DNA from: Lasiosphaeria ovina
Lineage: Eukaryota > Ascomycota > Sordariomycetes > Sordariales > Lasiosphaeriaceae
DNA: 64,000 bases
Direction of reading: 5' to 3'
Assembly (NCBI GenBank): GCA_033439765.1
Contig: JAULSN010000001.1
Span: forward strand, 5,332,001 to 5,396,000
Positions 1 through 9,851 of this stretch are shown piece after piece. The notes under the pieces are model-generated. The model was not told the origin of the DNA, searched no databases, and was given only the letters and a program-made list of their open reading frames with translations. Within the stretch, counting starts at the first letter, position 1, and every line of letters starts with the position of its first letter. The position numbers were made by a program, and so were the translations under genes.

Positions 1-75
1 CCACCTAGTCCTGCCGTGAAGGGATCCGATCTGCGAGGTGTCACGGTGGAGGAAGTTGACGACGAAGAAGGCTAA
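1..75 (+). CDS. C-terminal end of an unidentified protein (partial)
   Basis: Frame 1 is open from the left edge for 24 codons and ends with TAA at 73-75. The residues end in an acidic tail (VEEVDDEEG), the kind of C-terminus seen on many cytosolic or nuclear proteins. No domain can be recognised in so short a piece. It could also be a chance open frame at the window edge. Confidence 0.4.
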   Translation, partial: PPSPAVKGSDLRGVTVEEVDDEEG

Positions 76-1300
76 CGAGTCGAATTGGCATTGACCAATG
101 CTTTGTGTCTGTCCCTCTGTCTTCTGCGTTTGAGCTGCGCCTGCGACCAGCCAGTCCCAATATCCCGTCCTGGAACCTGTCCCAGTCTCACTCTTGTTGC
201 CTATCTTATTTCAGTAAGCAGCTGAAAGCGTCAGACCGAGTCAGATGCAGTTTGCCAGAGTATGCGATTTGTCGTGGCCTAATGCAGTTCATCGGCGGAG
301 ACGGCACAGCAACAGGGCTGACTGGACCGGGACGTCTCATTCGTCCGCGCTGTTGATGACATGACACAAAAGAATAGCTGAATTAATAAACTCGACGAGA
401 CATGGCGCAAACGGTTGCGCAGAATTGGTCTGGCAATCCAATTGCTCGGATAACAGGTGCGTTAGCCAGGGCGATGGCAACGTGCAATGGCAACGTGGTA
501 TCCTCAAGGCTCTTTTTGCACTGCCACTCAGAATTCAGATGCATTTTAGGATGGATCAGACGAGGGCTTGCTTCTGTCTCGTCCGACAGGTCTGAAGGAA
601 TGTTGACTGGGGGCCAGTTTTAGCCAGGTTCCCGAGTTCGGCAGGTGTTCCATGCGCCCTCATCTCCCAGGGTCATGTTGGTGCTCGCTGTATTGGACAG
701 ATCTGTACGCAATATTCCATATGTAGTACATAATAGATGGATGCTCGCCTTGAACTGAGAAGGCACAATAGACCCAACTGCCGTTATCACGCACGCAATT
801 GCGCAGCCAGAGAACGGCATGCATAGGTATATATTTACACAAAATATTCCCACACAGCAACCTCTCTGGTGGCATGAATGGAACGAGATGATGGTGCCAT
901 TTGAGGCTGTTCTGAGTCTTTGGGTAGCTAGGCTGACTTGGGCCTAGCCGCCAGCGCCAAGCCTCCCACCTATCAGGTCAGCACCCGCCTGAAAGAGGGG
1001 GCCGCTGGCGGCCGGGGTCTAGACCAAGCTTTTTTACATCCCCTGTGCCACCCCAGCACAATGCTATCCAGCCCTGTAGGAGACCGCGGCCGTGGAACGT
1101 GCGATAATAATCAATGGCTTGTTATAATTAGACGCCGCTGGCCTCTCTCTCTCTCTCTCTCTCTTTTTTATTTGCACCTTGTCTTCTCCACATAAAAAGA
1201 CGATCCAGAACGTGGCGGAAGCAGCATGATATAACGGCGGAGCGCTCGCAGGCAACGGGTGGTTCTATTTTAACCGACAACCTCGGTGTTCCCCCGAACC
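76..1300. other. Intergenic region upstream of the MFS gene
   Basis: I see no gene here. Short open frames on both strands lack good ATG contexts or domain-like content. The segment should hold the 3' end of the partial left-hand gene and the promoter and 5' leader of the transporter. A CT microsatellite lies about 135 bp before the transporter ATG. Confidence 0.6.
1143..1164. repeat. (CT)11 microsatellite
   Basis: Eleven uninterrupted CT units followed by a T run, 137 bp before the transporter start. Pyrimidine tracts are common in fungal core promoters and leaders, so it may lie in the transporter's promoter or 5' UTR. Confidence 0.9.
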
Positions 1301-2851
1301 ATGGCGAACAGTGCGGAGTCGCTAGCCGATGGCGGATCGGCACGACTCGACGGTGGCGCCAAGACGGCTGCGCGCTTCGCGTTCCCGATGCCGACCCTAA
1401 ATGGCAGCACAAGATCGAAAAAGACGGCCACCAGCACCAGCACCGGTACCGGCCACCTTGGCGGGCTGCTGGGCCAAGACCTCAAGGACAATCGGTTCTT
1501 AGTGTCTTCGTCGTCGTCGAACACGGACACGGACACAGAAACGACGACGGCCGTGGACAGCCTCACATCCGTCGCCGAGGTTCGCAGTAGAAAAGACAAG
1601 GACGGAGCTGGAGATGGAGACGGACGGGTCGATGGCGACGACGATGCCTACCCCGAGGGCGGCCTTCGCTCGTGGCTCGTCGTGTTTGGCTGCTGGCTCG
1701 CCATGTTCGCCTCTCTCGGCCTCATGAACGTCCTGGCTACCTTCCAGTCGTACTTGTTGACCAACCCGGCTTCCGGTTACAATACGGGCACCATGGCGTG
1801 GATCTTTTCCCTCTACACCTTTGCCAGCTTTGCCCTCGGCCTCTACGTCGGCCCCCTCTTCGACAAATACGGCCCGCGCTGGCTCATCCTGTCGGGCACC
1901 GTGTGCCTGGCCGTCAGCCTAGTCCTGAGTAGCCTGAGCTACGAGTTCTGGCACTTCCTCCTCGCCTTCGGCATACTCAGCGGCCTGTCCGGCTCCATGC
2001 TCTTCACTCCCGCCGTCGCCGCCATTGGCCACTTTTTCAAGGAGCGCCGAGGCTTTGCTACGGGTGTCGCCATGACTGCAGGCTCGGTCAGCGGCTTGCT
2101 GTTCCCGCTGGTGTTGCAGAGACTGTATGTCACGGTCGGCTTGGCCTGGGCTGTCCGCACGCTGGCGGTCATCTGCCTTGTTGCTACTATCGTTGCAAAC
2201 TTCCTGGTCCGCTCGCGCCTCCCACCAGCCAAAATTGCCAGCCCGCACCCTGACATACGCATCTTCAACAACAAAGCCTTCGTCTGGACCGCGACGGCCG
2301 CCTTCCTGCTCGAGCTCGCCATCTTCATCCCCATGACATACATTTCTGGCTACACTCTGAGCAAGGGCTTCTCCCAGGCTTTTTCATTCAACATTGTCGC
2401 CATCATCAACGCCACCTCCGTCGTTGGCCGCGTCGTGGGCGGCTACTGGGCTGACTCTCTCGGCCCCTTTAACACGAGCGTTGCGGCAGTCTGCGTGTCC
2501 ATCTTCGCCTGCTTCGGCATCCTGCTTCCCGCCGGCGGCACCAAGCCTGGCATCGTCATATTCGCCCTGCTGTTTGGCTTCGCCAGCGGGAGCAACATCA
2601 GCCTCGTGCCCGTCTCCGTCAGCCGTCTCTGCACCACGCAGGCGTACGGCCGCTACTACGGCACGTGCTACACCGTCGTCTCCATGGCTGTCCTCGTCGC
2701 TGTTCCCATCGCCAGCAGAGTCGTCCCCCTCGACAGGGGTGACTACAGGGGCCTCGTCGTCATCACGGGCGCCGCCTACATGGCATCCATCTTTGCTTTT
2801 CTCATGGCCAAGGCCTCCGTGGTTGGCTGGAATCTATGGGCCATTTTCTGA
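1301..2851 (+). CDS. MFS transporter, monocarboxylate/riboflavin-transporter-like (MCT family)
   Basis: Predicted plasma-membrane permease of 516 residues, single exon. The start is the ATG at 1301 in a strong context (ACCATGG); the open frame begins five codons earlier only through a GTG. A hydrophilic, Ser/Thr/Asp-rich N-terminus of about 115 residues precedes the membrane part. That part begins with PEGGLRSWLVVFGCW, the typical entry into helix 1 of fungal monocarboxylate-porter homologues such as the Mch family, and continues with about 12 hydrophobic segments. GPLFDKYGPR after helix 2 matches the MFS loop 2-3 motif, and RRGFATGVAMTAGSVSG matches the helix 4-5 region. The length fits the family once the N-terminal tail is counted. 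The substrate cannot be read from sequence; carboxylates or riboflavin are the family options. It lies 724 bp before a Zn2Cys6 regulator on the same strand. Confidence 0.88.
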   Translation: MANSAESLADGGSARLDGGAKTAARFAFPMPTLNGSTRSKKTATSTSTGTGHLGGLLGQDLKDNRFLVSSSSSNTDTDTETTTAVDSLTSVAEVRSRKDKDGAGDGDGRVDGDDDAYPEGGLRSWLVVFGCWLAMFASLGLMNVLATFQSYLLTNPASGYNTGTMAWIFSLYTFASFALGLYVGPLFDKYGPRWLILSGTVCLAVSLVLSSLSYEFWHFLLAFGILSGLSGSMLFTPAVAAIGHFFKERRGFATGVAMTAGSVSGLLFPLVLQRLYVTVGLAWAVRTLAVICLVATIVANFLVRSRLPPAKIASPHPDIRIFNNKAFVWTATAAFLLELAIFIPMTYISGYTLSKGFSQAFSFNIVAIINATSVVGRVVGGYWADSLGPFNTSVAAVCVSIFACFGILLPAGGTKPGIVIFALLFGFASGSNISLVPVSVSRLCTTQAYGRYYGTCYTVVSMAVLVAVPIASRVVPLDRGDYRGLVVITGAAYMASIFAFLMAKASVVGWNLWAIF

Positions 2852-3574
2852 ACGGCCCGGCCGCCTCTCGGGTCAACATTGTTGTTGTTCTCCGGCCTCA
2901 TTTGTCTTGCGCTGAACCGCGACGCGGAGAATGCTCGCATATTCCCTTGGTCGCGGGAAGGGCTCCCGCGCGAGGATATCTACGCCGGGTCTATTTTTGG
3001 GGCCTTCATCTGAATCCACGCAAGATATCCGCGCCCTTTCCCGACACGTGGACACGAGATCCGTGCAGCGTCACGGACCGCAGGCATACAGTCGGGACGA
3101 GCATTCGTAGGGTGATAGATACCACCCTCACCGGAAAGTCATGGGCGGCGGCTTCACCATCTCAATAACCGTGATGAAAGAACAGATAGGTGGTTACCTC
3201 AGGTATTTCGACAAGCACGGACAGCCTTGTATCCGTACCTCGATGGAATAGCGGGCTATTTTGGGGTCCGAGTGCACGGGCTTTCGGGCTGTTCGAGGGG
3301 TTGTCTTTTAGCGGTACCTTAGTTATGCAGTCGGATCCCCAACAACGCAACCTAATTCGCCGACCCAACAAGTCGCTCCTTCATTAACTCCGTCTCTGAA
3401 CGGATGTATACATACAGCCCGGGACAACCCTCAACCATAGGTCGAAATAAACTCCTCTGGCCCAGAATCGCATAACATTTCCTTCTCCTTTAGGTTGCTG
3501 CTCTTTTGTTTGCCAAGGCCAATACCGTCGCAATCCTTGTAACTCCGTGTCATGTACCGCACCTTGCAAGCACA
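2852..3574. other. Intergenic region between the MFS and Zn2Cys6 genes
   Basis: No gene is visible. It should contain the transporter 3' UTR and the regulator promoter. Pyrimidine stretches at about 3478-3510 lie just before the regulator start. Confidence 0.6.
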
Positions 3575-5062
3575 ATGGTCGCATCTGTGACTAAGAAGCC
3601 AAACCTGAGAAGCGCATGCGACAGATGTTACAAGCTCAAAGAACGATGCGAGCGGGAAACGACGTCGGCCCTCTGTGTACGGTGCAAACGGCTGGGCCTG
3701 GCTTGTGCAGCCGTACGGCCGGTGCGGCCCGCGGGGAGAGTGGCACGCCGAGACCATGAGACGGAGGACCGTGTCTCAAGAACGGCGTTGTTAACGAGAA
3801 AACCCAGAGAGCAGCAGCTGGAAGAGGAGCAGTGCACCCAACCCGGCACTACCCAACCCGGCACCGGCACCGTCGACGCATGCTTAGACGCCCTCCCCGA
3901 CGTCAGCCCCGAGGAAAAGGAGCTGTTGCTGTTTCTCCTCGGCGGCCGCCCTGACAGCCTCGACGGCTATGTCGTGTGCTCGAGCTTCAGCCCCGAGCTG
4001 CAGCGCTCGCTCGCCGCCCAGCTGCCCGCCGCCGAGCCCCTGCTCAAGCACGCCTATCTCGCGTGTGCTGTTGCCCTGAAGCGGCTACATTCCGGCCCCG
4101 TGGTGGCGGGCGGCGCCGATGACAATGCCGCGGCCTGTTTCGGCTACATCGCAAAGGCCATGCGCGCGCTGCGGTCACTGTCGGTCTCGCGCCCGGAGGA
4201 CACGGTCCTGTGCCACACTCTCGGCGCCGTGCTTGCTCTGTCTATATACTCGGTCATCGGCGTGGGAGTTCCCGACGTCAGCCGCTACTGCCTCGGCACT
4301 ACCGACCCGTTCGCGGGGACGGCAATGTCGGGTGCCCGCGACGATCCGTGGCAGGGGTTTCTGGTCTTGGTGGAGATCATGGACTGTCTCGTCTATCGGC
4401 GCAAGCCGGCCGCCCGGCGGATCCAGGCACCGGCCTCGGCCGAGGTTGCCGTGGACCGCCGCCTCGGCCTCTGCCTACCTCTGCTGTCCTACTGGCACGA
4501 CCTCTGCGTCATCAGCAACTCGCTCCTCTGCGCAACCGATGAGGCCGTCCTGGCCCGCCTGCATTGGCAGCTGGATAACGTCAATGCCGCCGTCGAGTCC
4601 TGGCAGCCAGAACACTCGGACCAGCTTGCCGAGCAGTTCGGCGCGGCTGAGCTCGTCGGACTGCTCGCACAGGCCAAGGCCTACCGCCTGGGAGCGCTGC
4701 TGGTGGCCCACCGCCTGCGGTTCCCATTCGGCTGCGGCGAGGACGCGCAGGCAGACATCTGGTCCAGGGAGCTCATGGCGGAGCTGGAGCTGGCGAGGCG
4801 TGTCGCCGGCCGGCCGCTGCGATTCGCCGCGTTGCCGTTCCTCGTCGCCGCCGTCGAGGCAACGGGCGACGCCAGCCGCCGCGACGTGCTTTGTCGGGTC
4901 GACTGCTACGTCGACCACTACGCGCCGCCCCTGCGCCAGGTGGCCAGGGTTTTCTTGGTCAAGGTGTGGGGCGAGCGGGATCTGAACCTCAACGGCCGCT
5001 GGCTTGACTCAATACACAAGCCGTGTCCCGTGTTAGCCGCCGTGGACGCGGCTTGCTTCTAG
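3575..5062 (+). CDS. Zn2Cys6 (binuclear cluster) transcription factor
   Basis: Predicted nuclear DNA-binding regulator of 495 residues, apparently intronless. The N-terminal zinc cluster has the spacing C-x2-C-x6-C-x8-C-x2-C-x6-C with cysteines at residues 15, 18, 25, 34, 37 and 44, followed by a basic linker. I start it at the ATG at 3575 (CACAATGG); the frame is open upstream only from a non-ATG codon, and this start leaves 14 residues before the first cysteine, as is usual in the family. The rest is an Ala/Leu-rich helical region consistent with a fungal-specific regulatory domain, though I cannot place a defined domain. It sits downstream of the MFS gene and converges on the amidase 128 bp away, so it may regulate either or both; this is inference from position. 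Confidence 0.87.
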   Translation: MVASVTKKPNLRSACDRCYKLKERCERETTSALCVRCKRLGLACAAVRPVRPAGRVARRDHETEDRVSRTALLTRKPREQQLEEEQCTQPGTTQPGTGTVDACLDALPDVSPEEKELLLFLLGGRPDSLDGYVVCSSFSPELQRSLAAQLPAAEPLLKHAYLACAVALKRLHSGPVVAGGADDNAAACFGYIAKAMRALRSLSVSRPEDTVLCHTLGAVLALSIYSVIGVGVPDVSRYCLGTTDPFAGTAMSGARDDPWQGFLVLVEIMDCLVYRRKPAARRIQAPASAEVAVDRRLGLCLPLLSYWHDLCVISNSLLCATDEAVLARLHWQLDNVNAAVESWQPEHSDQLAEQFGAAELVGLLAQAKAYRLGALLVAHRLRFPFGCGEDAQADIWSRELMAELELARRVAGRPLRFAALPFLVAAVEATGDASRRDVLCRVDCYVDHYAPPLRQVARVFLVKVWGERDLNLNGRWLDSIHKPCPVLAAVDAACF

Positions 5063-5190
5063 GAGCTGAGCTTTCGTGTATGTATGTACCTAATCAATAA
5101 CAACTGCACACGTACATACATTGAGAAACGAGTTTCCTTTCTCGTCCTGGCTGAAGCGGATAATCACTAATCAAGGTATCTGCTCTAATG

Positions 5191-7106
5191 CTAGATTCCC
5201 TTTTTGTTGATAATCGAGTCCAGAACGGCCGCCACCTTCACCAAGGCCTCGTCCCTATGCCTGTAGCCAACGAGCTGGACACAGACCAGCGCGTCCTCGT
5301 ACTGTTCCGGGCCGGTATCTGTTGAAGAAACGTGTTAGCTTGGGTCTTTATTCTTCTTTTTGGGGTCTGGGGAGCAATTGGTGCCTACAAAGACTGTACA
5401 GCTGCTCGTCGTCCGGGCCAAACTTCGCGTTGCCCACGTCGTCAGCCGCGTCCACGTCTCGCCGCACCTAGTCCACGGGCATGACCACGGCCGGGTAGTC
5501 GAGGTAGTTCCACAGGCCCGTGTACGTGGCTTTGGTCCACCTGTCCAGCGGGAGCGCTGTGTGCGCTGCGGGCGGCATGAGGATCGCGTCCAGGCCCTTG
5601 TCGCGGAAGAGCGCGAGGTACTTCTTTGCCGCCGCCGCCCGCCGCGCGTTCAGCTCGAAGCAGACCTGCAGCGTCGTCCCCGGCACCGACAGGAGCCCCC
5701 CGACTTGGAGCGACAGGATGGGCGGCTCGCCTGTTCGCGCGAACTGTTCGTAGTTGTGCTTTTTTTGTGTTTATGTCAGTCGGTACAGAGGTGGCAAGTA
5801 GGCCCAGGGATGGGACCTGGCGAGACTCACATCGCTTCCCGACAGTGTCACGTAACTGATGAGATCCCGGCTGATCAGCCCGACGCCGGGGAGGTCGATG
5901 GGGACGACCTCGACGCTACTGTCGCCGCGGAGGAGATCGACCGCCTGCTTCAGGCCACGTCTCACTGGCGGCGACGGAGTGAAGACGCCGTCGGTCAGCG
6001 CCACGCCGATGCGGAGCTTGCGCCCGCCGGGCTGCTGCTGCACGTCGTCCACCCACGGAACCGCGACGGCCGCGCTGTCGTACCGCCAGGCGTCCGCCCG
6101 CATCACCGCCTTGAGAAAGAGCCCGCAGTCCCGCAGCGACGTCGCCATGGGCCCGGCCGACGAGTGCACGCCGCCGGTCCCCGACGGGCCGAGGCCGCGC
6201 AGGCCGCTGTACGGTACCAGGCCCACGCTAGGTCGGAACCCGTAGATGCCGTTGCAGAGCGCCGGGATGCGGATGCTGCCGGCGATGTCGGTACCCACGC
6301 CGAGGATGCTGCCGCGCAGCGCGAGCAGCGCGCCCTCGCCGCCCGTGCTCCCGCCCGCCGTGAGCAGCCTGTTGCGCGGGTTCAGCGTCCGCCCGAACAC
6401 GTTGTCGCTGTCGCCCGTCATCATCGACTGCGGCACGTTGGTCTTGCAGTACAGCACCGCGCCCAGGTCGACCAGCAGCGCTGCCAGCGCGCTGTGCTCC
6501 GCCGCCGGCTCGCCCACGAAACAGCACACCCCGGTCGAAGTGTCGTGTCCGCGCACCTGGAAGCAGTCCTTGAGCGAGATTGGCAAGCCAAACAGCGCTG
6601 GCAGCGGCCTTCCTCCGCGAGACGGCGACGACTTGGCACCGTATTCCTGGTCGAGCTTCCTGGCTCGCGCAATGGCTTCGTCGAAGAATATCTCCGTCAG
6701 GCAGTTCGTCTGCCGAACAAAGGGGCAAGGGGGGCAAGGTCAGCAATATGCCTCTTTTCCTTTCCGTAGGTCCTTTCAACAGGAATGGCTTTCGACGAAG
6801 ACACAACTGACCAGCTGCTGGGCAATGGCAGCCCGTTTGCAAAAGGCCACCGCCACTTGCTCGGCCGACCAGACTCCAGCCTTGAGCTCTCCGAGGAGCG
6901 CGGTAGCGTCGTAGTCTGAAGTGATTCGGGCTTCCGTCTCGCTCAGCAGACCGCAGGCGAGCGGTACGTCCATGACGCTAGCAGCAGCACTATGGTGGAA
7001 CTTATCCGCGGGGATTTGCCAATCCTGCGGGGATCTTGTCCCTCTGCTGCGCTTTCTTCTCGGCCGCAATGGCCTGGTAGTTGGTGTTCTTCATCTGAGA
7101 TCCCAT
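5191..7106 (-). pseudogene. Amidase-signature (acetamidase-like) gene with a frameshift and a premature stop
   Basis: Four exons on the minus strand: 6812-7106, 5831-6709, 5389-5758 and 5191-5318. Introns are 6710-6811, 5759-5830 and 5319-5388, all with good GT-AG and branch signals. The product would be a fungal acetamidase-type hydrolase splitting carboxamides to acid and ammonia. The catalytic Lys lies in LPISLKDCF, and the Ser-cisSer signature in GGSTGGEGAL and GTDIAGSIRIPA. Two lesions are visible. After about 25 codons from the ATG at 7106 the frame slips by one base; one C fewer in the C run at this point would give DKIPQDWQIP. In exon 3 an in-frame TAG (5468-5470) follows YPAVVMPVD, yet the downstream frame still encodes conserved amidase sequence (VCVQLVGYRHRDEA) and a proper stop. 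No GT donor lies before the frameshift, so an intron does not rescue it. Either a recent pseudogene or, less likely, two sequence errors. Confidence 0.85.
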
Positions 7107-7989
7107 CTTGATCCTGATCGTGCACGGCTTGGGTTAGAAAGACAGTAAATGAAATCAGTTGAAGTTCCTGCTGCTTTTGTGGGTGACTTTCGAGGATATA
7201 TTGTGTTGAATTTCTGGGACTTGCAGAGCTATTTATTTATTCCCGTCCGTCACACTAAATGACGGACGCCGTTGAAGCGCCTATATTGGACTATTGCAGC
7301 TGGTGCAGAGCCACGAGGTCTAGTTTTGGCCCCGGCCCCGGCTACGGTTCCGGGTCCGGTTCCGTTTCGGACTTGAGGTTGGCTGGGTACCGTTATTCTC
7401 TAGAGACTCGAAAATAGGTGAGGAGACCAGGGAATAGTGAAATCCATCCGAGCCACCAATGTTAGGTGAATAAGGCACATCCTGAAGTATCTCTTATTGG
7501 CTGTTGCTCAAGATTTCTCCATTTTTGGGTATCCTCGCTCATTTCCCACTTTCGAGAGAACATACGGTAGAGGAATCGCAACCCTCCGGTCAACCTTCCG
7601 GTCCATCGTCCCCCTTAGGAACCCCGGCTTGGCGTTGGTTGTAACCGTCCCCCCCGAGTCAACAAATGCGAGCAAATATCTCTGACTTGCAGGTGTGTTT
7701 GATGAATTCCCAACAAATCTTGCCCGTGTTAAGTAAATGATCGTGTTGAATCTATTGACTAGCACTAGAGCGGGTAACTTAGTGGGCAGAGACCACAACA
7801 CTGGCCTTCGAGCTGCTAGCAACATAATACGACATAAAAAAACAACACAGTATTGGGTTTTGCATCTGTTCCCATAGCTAAGGTACTTACTCCATAACAC
7901 ATAGGTACCGAGGATAAAATGAATCAAGCACACACCCCCCAAAAAGTAGGCGATCTAGCAGTTGCTAGATATGTTGTTGTTGACAAAGA
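7107..7989. other. Intergenic region between the amidase 5' end and tRNA-Phe
   Basis: No convincing gene. It holds the amidase promoter side and a short C/G-rich run of CCGG-type repeats near 7330-7370. An A5 run at about 7941-7945 gives T5 on the minus strand about 45 nt beyond the tRNA-Phe 3' end and could serve as its Pol III terminator. Confidence 0.5.
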
Positions 7990-8080
7990 TGCGGCTAATG
8001 TGGATCGAACACATGACCTTCAGATAGGAAGATTAAAGTGTCACTTCAGTCTGACGCTCTCCCAGCTGAGCCATACCCGC
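7990..8080 (-). tRNA. tRNA-Phe (GAA) with an anticodon-loop intron
   Basis: On the minus strand a cloverleaf folds after removal of an 18-nt intron at the canonical 37/38 site (8026-8043). D stem GCTC/GAGC, anticodon stem TCAGA/TCTGA with loop CTGAAGA (anticodon GAA) and T stem ATGTG/CACAT with loop TTCGATC all pair. The acceptor stem is paired at six of seven positions, with one G-G mismatch at the fifth pair, and the discriminator is A. The mature length before CCA is 73 nt. The mismatch makes mild degeneration possible, but the rest is intact. Confidence 0.88.
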
Positions 8081-8175
8081 TGCTTCTTGTTTGATGGAGG
8101 AGACATGTGGAAAGTGGCTCTATGGATGGGTCGCTGAGGTGGAGTTTGTCGTGGATGAACCTCTTTTTTTTTCTC

Positions 8176-8199
8176 TTTTGGTTTGGTTTGGTTTGGTTC
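8176..8199. repeat. (GGTTT)n short tandem repeat
   Basis: About four GGTTT units directly follow a T-rich run, roughly 100 bp upstream (minus-strand sense) of tRNA-Phe. No function is evident. Confidence 0.8.
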
Positions 8200-9830
8200 T
8201 CCACCATCCTTATGGATTCCCACGCCGTGGATCCATTCACATGCTCTCTTCTGGGTCTGTCTGTAGGAGAACCATGAGCGTGCGAGTAATATCATATGAT
8301 TGATTGCCGTTTGGGTTTTTTATCTTTAAATTTCGTCATGGTACAGTCAGGGGCACAATCTGTCCCCCTTGCTCTCACCCTCACCCTCACCGAAACATTC
8401 GACATCAGGGCCACCTACTTACTCTCTATTAAGATATTGGTGTGCTCAATTCTCCAGACAGTTGCCTCTTATGTTCGAAGGAAGGCCGATGTTCTTTTGT
8501 TTTTGGGATACTTGCCTCTCGGCCGTTTCTATACGGATTTAGACCGTTTGGCAACTCTATCTGTCTCATCGGTATGAGATAGTAACTTGAGTATTTACAG
8601 ACTCTGGAACCAAGCTCTCACCCTAGACCGAGCTTGGCTCACATTGGAAAAGTCTGACCCCGACACCCTCGCTGTAGTGTCCAGAAGGAAAGAGCTATAG
8701 ATGCCTACTAAAATATGTTGCTGTTTCAACCTATAGCTATTGCTTCCAATCTCTGACCATGATGGTTTTCCCTGAAGGTTGTAGTTCCAGAAAGCCTATG
8801 CCAACTAATGAGCCACTCGTAAGAGAATAAAGAAGAGAGTATAGTGTATGCGGTACAAAAAGGCTATGTCGGGTTACTAAAGAAGGCTTTAAGTGGCTTG
8901 AACCACGAGGTCAACGAGTCTGTGTCTCTGGCATCCGCAAACTATATCGCAAACTCTATTTAGCTCCCACTTGAGTCTTTCAGAATACATACGACGGTCT
9001 CCCTTGGAGATCCTATGAATGAAGGACATATAATGAAACAGCTTGGCTTAACGGCTACTCAAAGTCTCTCCAACCTTCATGTAACATTGTGGCTGTTACC
9101 CTTAACCTTTTATTCTGCGATCGACAACATATGAGTCTCTTTATTTATCAGCAAGCTACTCTCCCACCACTCAGAGCCATCGGTCCGCCTCGTCCTCGTC
9201 AGATCTCGTGGCACGAGACGTTGAAGCAATAGCAGTCGTTGTCGAAGTAGGTGGCACAAAGTTCTTGCCAGCACCCGCAAGACAGCCCCTCCTACCTCGG
9301 TGTTTGTATCTCTGTCACGCTGCTAGCACACCTTACTCATGCGGGTACGGTCTAATTAGGCTCACCTTGGCGGGGTGTTGTTGTCGTACGGGCCTACACT
9401 TATAGTTCTCACGTGTTTTTCTTCCTGGCTTCATTCTTACTCCCCCTTCCCATTGCTTTCCGTCCTGCAGCAGGACAGAAACGGCAAGGAGAGATAGAGA
9501 TAGAGAGAGCGAGCACAAGCTCGTATGTATTGTACCACGACGGCGTATTACGAGGTCATGGAACCATGTGTCACGACGGACAAAAGGTTTGCGTGCGCGT
9601 ATGTGTGACTGAACCCCCCCTTTTTTCTCTTTTCTATCAACGGCAGCGAGACGATCAGCCAGTTCGGTGTGATTCGTATCTTTAGGCCAAGGCGATCCCG
9701 AAGTCGCAGTTTTCGAGGGCAAGATCTTCTTTGCATTCCCGGCCTCGGGGGGGAGAGGGCAGTGTAAGAAAAATCAGTATTGTATCCGTATTGCCATCGT
9801 TTCCCAACTGCAAATGAGAGCGATACACAT

Positions 9831-9851
9831 GCGCACACGCACACGCACACG
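9831..9851. repeat. ACACGC-type short tandem repeat
   Basis: About three units of a CA-rich hexamer in the gene-poor region. No function is evident. Confidence 0.75.

Noticed and set aside
4119..4985. 288-codon open frame inside the Zn2Cys6 gene
   Set aside because: Ser/Arg/Trp-rich out-of-frame reading of the transcription factor gene; no independent support.
5360..6769. 469-codon open frame on the plus strand opposite the amidase
   Set aside because: It is an antisense shadow of GC-rich coding sequence: the Arg/His/Ala-heavy composition is typical of such frames, and the minus strand carries clear amidase motifs with introns.
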